The notes under the pieces were generated by a model that worked only from the letters and a program-made list of their open reading frames with translations, did not search any database and was not told where the DNA came from. Of a stretch of DNA of 64,000 nucleotides, positions 35,460 through 44,115 are shown piece by piece. Position numbers and translations under genes: made by a program. Source of the DNA: Paraburkholderia rhynchosiae (GTDB lineage Bacteria; Pseudomonadota; Gammaproteobacteria; Burkholderiales; Burkholderiaceae); NCBI RefSeq assembly GCF_002879865.1, contig NZ_PNXY01000005.1, forward strand, positions 299,182 to 363,181, given 5' to 3'. Position 1 is the first letter of the stretch. Every line of letters begins with the position of its first letter.

Positions 35460-36716
35460 ATGCCGTATCAGCACATCAAGGTTCCGACCGGTGGTGACAA
35501 GATCACCGTCAATGCGGATTTCTCGCTCAACGTTTCCGATCAGCCGATCATCCCGTTTATCGAAGGCGACGGCACCGGTCTCGATATCACGCCGGTCATG
35601 ATCAAGGTCGTGGACGCCGCGGTGGAAAAAGCCTACGCGGGCAAGAAGAAAATCCACTGGATGGAAATCTACGCGGGCGAGAAGTCGACCAAGGTCTACG
35701 GTCCGGACGTGTGGCTGCCGGAAGAAACGCTGCAGGTGCTGAAGGAATACGTGGTGTCCATCAAGGGTCCGCTCACCACGCCCGTGGGCGGCGGCATCCG
35801 TTCGCTGAACGTCGCGCTGCGCCAGGAACTGGACTTGTATGTCTGCTTGCGTCCGGTGCAGTACTTCAAGGGCGTGCCGTCGCCGGTGCGCGAGCCGGAG
35901 AAAACCCACATGGTGATCTTCCGCGAGAATTCGGAAGACATCTACGCGGGTATCGAATGGGCGGCCGAATCGGAAGAGGCGAAGAAGGTCATCAAATTCC
36001 TGAAGGAAGAGATGGGTGTGAAGAAGATCCGCTTCCCGGAAACGTCGGGAATCGGCATCAAGCCGGTGTCGCGCGAAGGTACGGAGCGTCTGGTGCGCAA
36101 GGCGATCCAGTACGCGATCGACAACGATCGCCGCTCGGTCACGCTCGTGCACAAGGGCAACATCATGAAGTACACGGAAGGCGCGTTCCGTGACTACGGT
36201 TATGCGCTGGCGCAAAAGGAATTCAACGCAGAACTGATCGACGGCGGTCCGTGGATGAAGGTCAAGAATCCGAAGACGGGCGGCGACATCGTGGTGAAGG
36301 ACGTCATCGCCGACGCGTTCCTGCAGCAGATCCTGTTGCGCCCGGCTGAATACGACGTGATCGCCACGCTCAATCTGAACGGCGACTACGTGTCGGATGC
36401 ACTGGCTGCGCAAGTGGGCGGCATCGGCATCGCGCCGGGCGCGAACATGTCCGATTCAGTGGCGATGTTCGAAGCCACACATGGCACGGCGCCGAAATAC
36501 GCGGGCAAGGACTACGTGAACCCGGGCTCGGAAATCCTCTCCGCGGAAATGATGCTGCGCCACCTCGGCTGGCTCGAAGCGGCGGATCTGATCATCAAGT
36601 CGATGGAAACCTCGATCTTGCAAAAGCGCGTCACGTACGACTTCGCCCGTCTGATGGAAGGCGCGACGCAGGTTTCATGCTCGGGCTTTGGGCAGGTGAT
36701 GATCGAAAACATGTAA
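35460..36716 (+). CDS. icd: Isocitrate dehydrogenase (NADP-dependent)
   Basis: TCA-cycle enzyme converting isocitrate to 2-oxoglutarate and CO2 with NADP+ in the cytoplasm; 418 residues, the usual length for the E. coli type. The phosphorylatable Ser and substrate Arg lie in [33 protein letters not shown] and [26 protein letters not shown] hold the metal Asp residues, and [20 protein letters not shown] is the NADP loop. ATG at 35460 has GGAG 7 nt upstream. It is monocistronic with a strong terminator. An operator-like palindrome upstream suggests control with other TCA genes. Confidence 0.97.
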   Translation: MPYQHIKVPTGGDKITVNADFSLNVSDQPIIPFIEGDGTGLDITPVMIKVVDAAVEKAYAGKKKIHWMEIYAGEKSTKVYGPDVWLPEETLQVLKEYVVSIKGPLTTPVGGGIRSLNVALRQELDLYVCLRPVQYFKGVPSPVREPEKTHMVIFRENSEDIYAGIEWAAESEEAKKVIKFLKEEMGVKKIRFPETSGIGIKPVSREGTERLVRKAIQYAIDNDRRSVTLVHKGNIMKYTEGAFRDYGYALAQKEFNAELIDGGPWMKVKNPKTGGDIVVKDVIADAFLQQILLRPAEYDVIATLNLNGDYVSDALAAQVGGIGIAPGANMSDSVAMFEATHGTAPKYAGKDYVNPGSEILSAEMMLRHLGWLEAADLIIKSMETSILQKRVTYDFARLMEGATQVSCSGFGQVMIENM

Positions 36717-36755
36717 GCGGCATGTGCCGGGATTGAACCGGCTCTTATCGTCGAA

Positions 36756-36790
36756 AGCCCTGGTTGCCGTCAGGTAGCCGGGGTTTTTTT
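36756..36790 (+). terminator. Terminator downstream of icd
   Basis: AGCCCTGGTTGCC (36756-36768) pairs with GGTAGCCGGGGTT (36773-36785), 13 pairs including several G-T pairs, around the loop GTCA and followed by a run of T to 36790. Confidence 0.85.
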
Positions 36791-36861
36791 CTGCATGCTT
36801 ATCGTTATCAGGATGCCGCTATTGAGATGCATGGCGCGGTGGCCCGGTTAAGTTACGCCGC

Positions 36862-37053
36862 GGCGAAATCAAGCCCGTCAGCTTCCTCTATGCATTTTTC
36901 GACACGGCATTGATCCGCACACGCGTGCCCATCTATCGGAGGGGGACTACTGGTTTTGCAATCTGGTCGAAAATATCGGCATCAAGCCAGTCACCGACAC
37001 GCGCTCGAACCTGACCCGCCAGGAATCACGGTCTACAAAGGCAATCTAGCCCG
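36862..37053 (+). pseudogene. Possible frameshifted gene remnant
   Basis: Two adjoining segments in different frames look protein-like: GEIKPVSFLYAFFDTALIRT from 36862, then GDYWFCNLVENIGIKPVTDT from about 36942 in another frame, which ends at a stop near 37051. Neither has a start codon or ribosome site, and the family was not recognised. It may be the debris of one gene with a frameshift, or chance. Confidence 0.25.
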
Positions 37054-37150
37054 CAGCCTCGCGGTGCAACGGGCGATGACACGCGGCGCGGCGCAGTTGC
37101 CGGCGCGGTCATCTGCCCGATATGTGGGATGTTGGTGTATTAGCAACGGA

Positions 37151-37183
37151 CTACGAATCGACTACCAATCGACTACGAATCGA
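37151..37183. repeat. 11-bp tandem repeat, three units
   Basis: CTACGAATCGA, CTACCAATCGA and CTACGAATCGA follow one another directly, with a single base difference in the middle unit. The array lies just beyond the cspA terminator. Confidence 0.75.
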
Positions 37184-37193
37184 CGCCCAAAAA

Positions 37194-37218
37194 GAAACCC
37201 GGCACGAAGCCGGGTTTC
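37194..37218 (-). terminator. Terminator downstream of cspA
   Basis: GAAACCCGGC (37194-37203) and GCCGGGTTTC (37209-37218) pair perfectly around ACGAA. On the minus strand the stem is followed by TTTTTGGG. Confidence 0.9.
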
Positions 37219-37241
37219 AAAGGACGAGTACCGAACCGGTG

Positions 37242-37448
37242 TCAGGCAGGTGCCTGAATGTTCGATGCCTGTTTGCCTTTCGGGCCTTGCACGACCTCGA
37301 AGGTCACCTTTTGGCCTTCCTTGAGGGTTTTGAACCCATTCATCTGGATGGCCGAGAAGTGTGCAAACAGATCCTCACCACCTTCATCAGGCGTGATGAA
37401 TCCGAAACCTTTTGCGTCATTGAACCATTTGACCGTACCAGTTGCCAT
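37242..37448 (-). CDS. cspA: Cold-shock protein, CspA family
   Basis: Single-stranded nucleic-acid chaperone of 68 residues forming one OB fold. RNP1 KGFGFI (residues 13-18) and RNP2 LFAHFS (27-32) are intact, and [21 protein letters not shown] is the standard cold-shock core. Several csp paralogs are usual in this group, so the exact paralog name is uncertain. The leader is long (about 130 nt from the predicted start of transcription), as known for cold-inducible csp mRNAs. A strong terminator follows. Confidence 0.95.
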   Translation of the reverse strand: MATGTVKWFNDAKGFGFITPDEGGEDLFAHFSAIQMNGFKTLKEGQKVTFEVVQGPKGKQASNIQAPA

Positions 37449-37616
37449 TCCAACATCCCCTGTAACTCATGTCACTACCACGAGCCCTCGAAAAGCTCGA
37501 CGACCGCGCGATGCAGCCGCTCCCTCCTCATAAGCTCACCATCGGCATTTTTTCGAAGTTTGGCGCAGTGAAAAAAGTGCCAGCTTGATTGTTGAGGCTC
37601 TTTATTCGAGTGTCAA
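37449..37616 (-). promoter_or_regulatory. cspA promoter and long 5' leader
   Basis: On the minus strand TTGACA (complement of 37611-37616) and AACAAT (complement of 37588-37593) are 17 bp apart. The transcript would start near 37581, leaving about 130 nt of leader before the ATG at 37448. Long structured leaders are the known site of cold-shock control in E. coli cspA; the structure here was not computed. Confidence 0.5.
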
Positions 37617-37996
37617 GAAAATTTTGAGACGCCGTCGCGCACGTTGCAAACAGGCCGTTTCCAGGGTTTTTCCCGCTTTCGTTATGTGCGGTTGCGCAAG
37701 CGTGCCGTCTTGAAAAGTCGCATAATCGTCTCACATGCTGTTCTGCGGGTCGCTCGCCGCCAGTTGCGCGGACGAGTGCCGGTCAGCCAGCTCCGGCAGG
37801 TTGTGCGATACTCGATCCGACTGCGGCGCAGCACGGCCGCGACGCATTATCTGGATAGGGGCCGGCTCCGCAATCGGCTCGTCGAATGGCGCACGCGGGC
37901 GGTGAATTCCGCCGGGCGGCAGCGAACAGGCTCACCGGCCGGATGGCCGGGTTTTGACAGGATTGCGGGCCTGTCCTAGTTGTTTAGAATGGGTGT
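37617..37996. other. Intergenic region upstream of clpS
   Basis: 380 bp between the divergent cspA promoter and clpS. Open frames here have poor composition. The clpS promoter is at the right end (TTGCGG at 37963-37968, TAGAAT at 37985-37990). An upstream TTGACA at 37954-37959 is too far from that -10. Confidence 0.5.
37963..37990 (+). promoter_or_regulatory. Candidate clpS promoter, possibly leaderless
   Basis: TTGCGG (37963-37968) and TAGAAT (37985-37990) are 16 bp apart. The -10 ends only 6 nt before the clpS ATG at 37997 and no Shine-Dalgarno sequence intervenes, so transcription from it would start at or near the start codon. Confidence 0.4.
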
Positions 37997-38311
37997 ATGG
38001 CGATTATCCCGGACAAGCAGGACGGCACCGTACTGGAGCGGCAGGAGAAAAAGCTCAAGCCGCCGTCCATGTACAAGGTGGTGCTGCTGAATGACGACTT
38101 CACGCCAATGGAATTTGTCGTGATGATCGTGCAGGAATATTTCAATAAAGATCGTGAAACCGCAACACAGGTCATGTTGAAGGTGCATCGCGAGGGCAGG
38201 GGAGTTTGTGGGGTCTATACGCGGGACATCGCGTCGACCAAAGTCGAGCAAGTCGTTACCCACGCACGGCAGGCCGGGCATCCGCTGCAGTGTGTGATGG
38301 AGGAAGCATGA
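37997..38311 (+). CDS. clpS: ATP-dependent Clp protease adapter protein ClpS
   Basis: ClpS delivers N-end-rule substrates to the ClpA N-domain. It has 104 residues, the normal size. [17 protein letters not shown] (26-42) contains the Asn-Asp-Asp motif that contacts the substrate N-terminus, with [18 protein letters not shown] following. The stop overlaps the clpA start (ATGA), so the two are translationally coupled. Confidence 0.96.
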   Translation: MAIIPDKQDGTVLERQEKKLKPPSMYKVVLLNDDFTPMEFVVMIVQEYFNKDRETATQVMLKVHREGRGVCGVYTRDIASTKVEQVVTHARQAGHPLQCVMEEA

Positions 38312-40605
38312 TTGCCCAGGAACTGGAAGTCAGCCTGCACATGGCGTTCATGGAAGCACGCCAGGCGCGGCACGAGTTCATAACGGTCGAACATCTTTTG
38401 CTGGCACTGTTGGACAATCCGACAGCGGCGGAGGTGTTGCGTGCATGCGCGGCCAATATCGAGGATCTGCGCCAGAACCTGCGCAACTTCATTCATGACA
38501 ACACGCCTACCGTGCCCGGCACGGATGACGTCGACACGCAGCCCACGCTGGGTTTCCAGCGTGTAATCCAGCGCGCGATCATGCATGTTCAGTCCACCTC
38601 GAATGGCAAGAAGGAAGTGACTGGCGCGAATGTGCTGGTTGCGATCTTCGGCGAGAAGGACTCGCATGCGGTCTACTACCTGCAACAGCAGGGCGTGACG
38701 CGTCTGGACGTGGTGAATTTCATCTCGCACGGCATCGCCAAGACGAGCAGCACCGACGCCGCGAAAGCGAGCGACGCGAATGCCGAGTCCGACGAAGCCG
38801 CCGCGCAGAAAGAAACACCGCTGGCCCAGTTCACGCAGAACCTGAACCAGATGGCGAAAGACGGCCGAATCGATCCGCTGATCGGACGCGAGTCGGAAGT
38901 CGAGCGCGTGGTGCAGGTGCTATGCCGCCGCCGCAAGAACAATCCGCTGCTAGTGGGTGAAGCGGGCGTCGGCAAGACGGCGATCGCCGAAGGGCTTGCA
39001 TGGCGAATAACGCGCGGCGAAGTGCCGGATATCCTGGCCGACGCCCAGGTGTATTCGCTCGACATGGGCGCTCTGCTCGCCGGCACCAAGTATCGCGGTG
39101 ACTTCGAACAGCGCCTTAAGACAGTCCTCAAGGAATTGAAGGAACGCCCGCACGCCATTCTGTTTATCGACGAAATTCATACGCTGATCGGCGCGGGCGC
39201 CGCGTCGGGCGGCACGCTGGACGCGTCGAATCTGCTGAAACCGGCGTTGTCGTCGGGCACGCTCAAGTGCATCGGCGCGACCACGTTCACCGAATATCGC
39301 GGCATCTTCGAAAAAGACGCGGCACTGTCGCGCCGTTTCCAGAAGGTTGACGTGACGGAACCGTCCGTCGAACAGACGGTGGCGATTCTGCGCGGCCTGA
39401 AGTCGCGTTTCGAAGAACATCACGGCGTGAAGTATTCGTCGGGTGCGCTGTCGGCGGCGGCTGAGTTGTCGGCACGCTTCATCACGGATCGTCATCTGCC
39501 GGATAAAGCCATTGACGTGATCGACGAAGCCGGTGCGGCGCAACGCATCCTGCCCAAGTCGAAGCAGAAGAAGACCATCGGCAAAAACGAGATCGAGGAA
39601 ATCATCTCGAAGATCGCTCGCGTCCCGCCGCAAAGCGTGTCGCAAGACGATCGCAGCAAGCTGCAAACGCTCGATCGCGATCTGAAGAGCGTGGTGTTCG
39701 GGCAAGACCCGGCTATCGACGCGCTGTCGGCCGCGATCAAGATGGCGCGTGCGGGTCTCGGCAAGCTGGACAAGCCGATTGGCGCGTTCCTGTTCTCCGG
39801 CCCCACAGGCGTCGGCAAGACGGAAGTGGCGAAGCAACTGGCGTTCACGCTAGGCATCGAGCTAATCCGCTTCGACATGTCCGAGTACATGGAACGTCAT
39901 GCGGTCAGCCGTTTGATCGGCGCGCCGCCGGGCTATGTCGGTTTCGACCAGGGCGGTTTGCTGACCGAAGCCGTTACGAAGAAGCCGCACTGCGTGCTGC
40001 TGCTCGACGAAATCGAGAAGGCGCATCCGGACATCTACAACGTGCTGCTGCAGGTCATGGACCACGGCACGCTGACGGACAACAACGGCCGCAAGGCGGA
40101 TTTCCGCAACGTCATCATCATCATGACGACGAATGCGGGCGCCGAGGCAATGGGCAAGTCGGTGATCGGCTTCACGAATCGTCGGGAAACCGGCGACGAA
40201 ATGGTCGACATCAAGCGCATGTTCACGCCGGAGTTCCGTAACCGGCTGGACGCGACGATCAGCTTCCGTTCGCTCGATGAAGAAATCATCATGCGCGTGG
40301 TCGACAAGTTCCTGATGCAGCTGGAAGATCAGCTGCACGAGAAGAAGGTCGATGCGCTCTTCACCGACACGCTGCGCAAGCACCTCGCGAAGCACGGTTT
40401 CGATCCGTTGATGGGCGCGCGGCCAATGCAGCGTCTGATTCAGGACACGATCCGTCGTGCGCTGGCCGACGAGCTGCTGTTCGGCAAGCTGATGAACGGC
40501 GGCCGCGTGTCGGTCGACGTGGATGCGGAAGACAAGGTGCAGTTGACCTTCGACGAGCATCCGGCGCCGCGCAATCCGAATCCGGAAGCGGTCGAAGTGG
40601 AGTAA
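38308..40605 (+). CDS. clpA: ATP-dependent Clp protease ATP-binding subunit ClpA
   Basis: AAA+ unfoldase of 765 residues that feeds substrates into ClpP. The N-domain (about 1-140) contains [18 protein letters not shown]. The first ATPase domain has Walker [10 protein letters not shown] (near 213) and Walker B LFIDEIH; the second has GPTGVGKTE (near 496) and [36 protein letters not shown] is the second-domain pore region, and the C-terminal small domain includes [15 protein letters not shown]. The start at 38308 overlaps the clpS stop. A perfect bidirectional terminator separates it from convergent dut. Confidence 0.97.
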   Translation: MIAQELEVSLHMAFMEARQARHEFITVEHLLLALLDNPTAAEVLRACAANIEDLRQNLRNFIHDNTPTVPGTDDVDTQPTLGFQRVIQRAIMHVQSTSNGKKEVTGANVLVAIFGEKDSHAVYYLQQQGVTRLDVVNFISHGIAKTSSTDAAKASDANAESDEAAAQKETPLAQFTQNLNQMAKDGRIDPLIGRESEVERVVQVLCRRRKNNPLLVGEAGVGKTAIAEGLAWRITRGEVPDILADAQVYSLDMGALLAGTKYRGDFEQRLKTVLKELKERPHAILFIDEIHTLIGAGAASGGTLDASNLLKPALSSGTLKCIGATTFTEYRGIFEKDAALSRRFQKVDVTEPSVEQTVAILRGLKSRFEEHHGVKYSSGALSAAAELSARFITDRHLPDKAIDVIDEAGAAQRILPKSKQKKTIGKNEIEEIISKIARVPPQSVSQDDRSKLQTLDRDLKSVVFGQDPAIDALSAAIKMARAGLGKLDKPIGAFLFSGPTGVGKTEVAKQLAFTLGIELIRFDMSEYMERHAVSRLIGAPPGYVGFDQGGLLTEAVTKKPHCVLLLDEIEKAHPDIYNVLLQVMDHGTLTDNNGRKADFRNVIIIMTTNAGAEAMGKSVIGFTNRRETGDEMVDIKRMFTPEFRNRLDATISFRSLDEEIIMRVVDKFLMQLEDQLHEKKVDALFTDTLRKHLAKHGFDPLMGARPMQRLIQDTIRRALADELLFGKLMNGGRVSVDVDAEDKVQLTFDEHPAPRNPNPEAVEVE

Positions 40606-40630
40606 GCGTCAAGCGTACTCAGCACAGAAA

Positions 40631-40662
40631 AAACGGCGTGGACTCCCGAGTCCACGCCGTTT
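40631..40662. terminator. Bidirectional terminator between clpA and dut
   Basis: AAACGGCGTGGACTC (40631-40645) and GAGTCCACGCCGTTT (40648-40662) are perfect inverted arms, leaving CCCG as the effective loop. It is flanked by A-runs on the left and T-runs on the right, and serves both convergent genes. Confidence 0.94.
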
Positions 40663-40691
40663 TTATTTGAGCTGCTTCAGTCTGCTCGAGT

Positions 40692-41138
40692 TCAGTGCTT
40701 GCCGGTACTGCCGAAGCCACCGGCGCCGCGCTCGCTTTGCTCGAACTCGTCGACAATATTGAACTTCGCCTGCACGACCGGCACGATCACGAGTTGCGCG
40801 AGACGTTCCATCGGATTGAGTACGAACGTCGTGTCGCCGCGGTTCCACGTCGAAATCATCAGTTCCCCTTGATAATCCGAATCGATCAGCCCGACCAGAT
40901 TGCCGAGCACGATTCCGTGCTTATGCCCGAGGCCTGAACGCGGCAGGATCAGCGCGGCATGGCCGGGATCGCCGACGTGAATCGCGAGCCCGGTCGGCAC
41001 CAGCGCGGTCTCGCCGGGTTTGAGCGTCAACGGTTCCTTGAGACACGCGCGCAGGTCGAGCCCCGCGCTGCCGGTGGTCGCATAGGCGGGAAGCTGGTCG
41101 CGCATGCGCGCATCGAGAATCTTCAGGTCGAGTTTCAT
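40692..41138 (-). CDS. dut: Deoxyuridine 5'-triphosphate nucleotidohydrolase
   Basis: dUTPase splits dUTP to dUMP and PPi, keeping uracil out of DNA and supplying dTMP synthesis. The 148-residue protein carries all five motifs: [30 protein letters not shown] with the catalytic Asp, RLAQLVIVP, and the C-terminal [12 protein letters not shown] arm. It forms a homotrimer in the cytoplasm. It is the last gene of the minus-strand run that starts at ribF, 14 bp after the LLM oxidoreductase gene. Confidence 0.97.
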   Translation of the reverse strand: MKLDLKILDARMRDQLPAYATTGSAGLDLRACLKEPLTLKPGETALVPTGLAIHVGDPGHAALILPRSGLGHKHGIVLGNLVGLIDSDYQGELMISTWNRGDTTFVLNPMERLAQLVIVPVVQAKFNIVDEFEQSERGAGGFGSTGKH

Positions 41139-41152
41139 GCAGGTTCGAAGGT

Positions 41153-42172
41153 TTAAGGAGTGGAAGCCGGGCGCCCGAGTTCGAACGCTTCGGCAAGGAG
41201 TTCATAAGAGCGCAAACGCGCGCGATAGCTGCCCGCGACGGTCAGCACGATCAGTTCGTCGGCCTGGAATTGTTCCTGCAATGCATGGAGCCGCTCGGTC
41301 ACGACTTGCGGCGTGCCGATGATGCTGCGCGGTTTTTCGCGGTCGATCACCAGTTGCTCGCGCTCGCCGTACTCCTGCGCGATGCCCTGTTCGATGGTCG
41401 GAATCGGCTCGTTCAGGCCATAAGCCATTTGCACGCGACGCAGATCGACGGCTTTTGCCAGATCGGCGGCTTCCTGTTCGGTGTCCGCGCAAATCACGAA
41501 CACGGCTGCGGCCAGATACGATTGCTGCACTTCGGGACCCGGCTTGAAACGCTCGCGATACGCATGCGCCACCTGATGACCGAAATGCGCGTTGATGAAA
41601 TGCGCGAACGCGAAGCGAATGCCGAGCTGCGCGGCGAGCAACCCGCCAAATTCGCTTGAGCCGAGCATCCACAGTTGCGGACGCGTGGCGACTTGCGGTT
41701 GCAGCAGCACGCCTTGCGCGATGTGGTCCGCGGGCAGCGTGCCGTGCATCAGGCCAAGAAGATCGGCCACTTGCTGCGGGAAAATCTCGCCCCGGTTGTA
41801 GTCGCCGGCAGCGACCGCCAGGGCCGTGCGCATGTCGCCGCCCGGCGCGCGTCCCACGCCGAGATCGATGCGGTTCGGGAACAGCGCCTCCAGCATCATG
41901 AATTGCTCGGCGACCTTGAACGGGCTGTAGTACGGCAGCATGATGCCGCCCGAGCCCAGCCGGATGCGTCGCGTGACGCTGCCAAGGCGCGCGAGCATCA
42001 CTTCCGGGCACGGGTTCGACACGCCGCGCAAGCCGTGATGTTCGGCGCACCAGTAGCGCGTGTAGCCGAGGTCGTCGGCGAGTTGCGCGAGTTCGACGGT
42101 GGCGGCAATTGCATCCGCCGCCGAATGCCCTGAAATGACGGGCGTTTGATCGAGCACGGAAAGTCGCGTCAT
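41153..42172 (-). CDS. LLM-class flavin-dependent oxidoreductase (YhbW-like)
   Basis: The 339-residue protein has the luciferase-like (beta/alpha)8 fold: LSVLDQTPV at the N-terminus, [11 protein letters not shown] (about residues 40-50), [23 protein letters not shown] and [12 protein letters not shown], all typical of the YhbW/MsnO8-type group. These are FMN-dependent monooxygenases or related proteins whose substrate is usually unknown, as here. It lies between coaBC and dut on the same strand, 78 bp after coaBC, in a cluster otherwise made of housekeeping genes. Confidence 0.92.
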   Translation of the reverse strand: MTRLSVLDQTPVISGHSAADAIAATVELAQLADDLGYTRYWCAEHHGLRGVSNPCPEVMLARLGSVTRRIRLGSGGIMLPYYSPFKVAEQFMMLEALFPNRIDLGVGRAPGGDMRTALAVAAGDYNRGEIFPQQVADLLGLMHGTLPADHIAQGVLLQPQVATRPQLWMLGSSEFGGLLAAQLGIRFAFAHFINAHFGHQVAHAYRERFKPGPEVQQSYLAAAVFVICADTEQEAADLAKAVDLRRVQMAYGLNEPIPTIEQGIAQEYGEREQLVIDREKPRSIIGTPQVVTERLHALQEQFQADELIVLTVAGSYRARLRSYELLAEAFELGRPASTP

Positions 42173-42250
42173 GTCAGTGTGCTCCAGATGATTCGGTTCG
42201 CTTCGCCAGGGCGGCGCGCGGTGAGCGCATGTCTACGCCGCGGGACAAGC

Positions 42251-43465
42251 TTAGCGAATCAGACTTGTGTCGGGCAGACGCTTCGCGATTTCCGCGATCA
42301 GCGCGCGCGCGAGCGTCTGCTTGTCGGCGCGCGGCAGCCGGGTCGAACCACTGGCTTCGAACAGGACGACCTCGTTGTCGTCCATGCCGAATGTGAGCGG
42401 GCCCAGATTGCCGATCAGAAGCGGCACGTTTTTGCGCACACGTTTTTGCTCACCGTGCATTTCCAGGTCAACGCTTTCCGCAGCGAAGCCGACCGTGAAC
42501 GGCGGATGCGGCAACTTCGCGACCGAGGCGAGAATATCCGGGTTTTCGACGAACGAAAAAGTGGGCAGCGCCCGGTCCGCGGTCTTCTTGATCTTGTGTT
42601 CGCTCGCATGATCGACGCGCCAGTCAGCGACTGCGGCGACGCCGATGAAGATGTCCGCCTCCGCGACCGAGCGCATCACAGCGTCGTGCATTTGCTGAGC
42701 GGTCTGCACGTCTTCGCGCAACACGCCCCACGGCGTTTCAAGCGCGACAGGGCCGGCGACGAGGTGCACTTCGGCGCCCGCCTGTTGCGCGGCGCGGGCC
42801 AGCGCGAAACCCATCTTGCCGCTCGAGCGATTGGTGATGCCGCGTACCGGATCGAGCGGCTCGAACGTCGGCCCGGCGGTCAGCAATACGCGCCGGCCGG
42901 ACAGAATCTTCGGCGCGAAGAACGATGCAATTGCCTCATACGTTGCGCCGGCTTCGAGCATGCGGCCGTCGCCGATTTCGCCGCAGGCCTGCGGGCCGGA
43001 GTCGGGGCCGAGCACTTCGATTCCGTCCGCGCGCAGTTGTGCGACGTTGCGCTGCGTTGCCGGGTTCTGCCACATCTGCCGGTTCATTGCGGGCACGACC
43101 AGCAGCGGGCAATCGCGCGCGACGCACAACGTGGCAAGCAGATCGTCGGCCATGCCGTGCGCGAGTTTGGCGAGGAAGTCGGTGGAGGCGGGCGCAATCA
43201 CGATCGCGTCGGCTTCACGCGACAGATCGATGTGCGCCATGTTGTTCGCGATGCGAGCGTCCCACTGGCTGGTGTAGACCGGTCGGCCCGATAGCGCCTG
43301 CATGGTGACGGGGGTGATGAACTGCGTGGCCGCTTCGGTCATCACGACCTGCACGGTCACACCGGCCTTGGTCAAAAGACGAGTGAGTTCGGCGATCTTG
43401 TAGCAGGCAATGCCGCCCGTCATGCCGAGGACGAGGTGTTTTCCTGCGAGTTCTGCGGTTGCCAA
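42251..43465 (-). CDS. coaBC: Bifunctional phosphopantothenoylcysteine decarboxylase/phosphopantothenate-cysteine ligase
   Basis: CoaBC carries out two steps of coenzyme A synthesis, in the cytoplasm. The 404-residue protein has the FMN-binding CoaC half (LVLGMTGGIACYKIAEL, the His in NNMAHIDLSREAD, PAMNRQMWQNPATQRN) and the CoaB half (LTAGPTFEPLDPVRGITNRSSGKMG, AAVADWRVDH, IKK). The start is a TTG at 43465 with GGAGG at 43472-43476, 6 nt upstream; the first in-frame ATG lies inside the Rossmann core, and an extension to 43696 has atypical sequence. It lies between lspA and the LLM gene in the ribF-dut run. Confidence 0.95.
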   Translation of the reverse strand: MATAELAGKHLVLGMTGGIACYKIAELTRLLTKAGVTVQVVMTEAATQFITPVTMQALSGRPVYTSQWDARIANNMAHIDLSREADAIVIAPASTDFLAKLAHGMADDLLATLCVARDCPLLVVPAMNRQMWQNPATQRNVAQLRADGIEVLGPDSGPQACGEIGDGRMLEAGATYEAIASFFAPKILSGRRVLLTAGPTFEPLDPVRGITNRSSGKMGFALARAAQQAGAEVHLVAGPVALETPWGVLREDVQTAQQMHDAVMRSVAEADIFIGVAAVADWRVDHASEHKIKKTADRALPTFSFVENPDILASVAKLPHPPFTVGFAAESVDLEMHGEQKRVRKNVPLLIGNLGPLTFGMDDNEVVLFEASGSTRLPRADKQTLARALIAEIAKRLPDTSLIR

Positions 43466-43596
43466 CGAAAGCCTCCGACAAAGCGTGGTGGCCGAGCGCG
43501 GCGCGCTTGCACGTTGCCGGCCTTCAAAGCGAACTTCTTGCGCGAGGCCAGAGGTCCAAAGCGGACCGCGACCTCGCGCGGCAAGCCAAGGCGACG

Positions 43597-44115
43597 TTAG
43601 CGCGAGCCGCGCACGCGCCGCAACTCGTCGACCACGAGGAGAATCGCGCCGACCGTGATCGCGCTGTCGGCCAGGTTGAACGCGGGCCAGTGCCACGTGC
43701 GCACGTGGAAGTCGAGGAAGTCGATCACGTGGCCGTACGCGAGCCGGTCGATCACGTTGCCGAGCGCGCCGCCGAGTATCAGCGCAAGCGCGGTGCAGAA
43801 CATCTTTTGCGCGCCGTGGCGCTTGAGCAGATAGCAGATCACCAGTGCAGCGACTACACCAAGTGCGGTAAACGCCCAGCGTTGCCAGCCGCCCGCCATT
43901 GCCAGAAAACTGAACGCGGCGCCGCGGTTGTACACGAGGATCAGATTGAAAAACGACGTGACCTCATGCGCGACACCGTAAGCAAACACCTTCTGCACCG
44001 CGATTTTCGTCAACTGATCGAACAGGATCACGATCAGCGCGACGCCGAGCCAGGGCGCCAGCGAACTGTTTCCGGCGGAAGCTTTGGATGTGGTTTTCGC
44101 CATGGTTCTCGCCAT
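43597..44115 (-). CDS. lspA: Lipoprotein signal peptidase (signal peptidase II)
   Basis: Aspartic protease of the inner membrane that removes signal peptides from prolipoproteins. The 172-residue protein has four hydrophobic segments; FDQLTKIAV (Asp near 33), [15 protein letters not shown] and the catalytic regions [19 protein letters not shown] and [11 protein letters not shown] (two catalytic Asp) are all present. The N-terminal 18 residues are an unusual Ala/Ser/Thr/Lys tail. Its ATG overlaps the ileS stop by one base (TAATG), so it is coupled to ileS, a common arrangement. Confidence 0.96.
   Translation of the reverse strand: MARTMAKTTSKASAGNSSLAPWLGVALIVILFDQLTKIAVQKVFAYGVAHEVTSFFNLILVYNRGAAFSFLAMAGGWQRWAFTALGVVAALVICYLLKRHGAQKMFCTALALILGGALGNVIDRLAYGHVIDFLDFHVRTWHWPAFNLADSAITVGAILLVVDELRRVRGSR

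Larger units (their letters stand above)
36717..37241. other. Intergenic region between icd and cspA with possible gene remnant
   Basis: 525 bp between convergent genes. Beyond the icd and cspA terminators and an 11-bp repeat, 36862-37053 reads like decayed coding sequence on the plus strand (listed as pseudogene). No intact gene was found. Confidence 0.5.
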
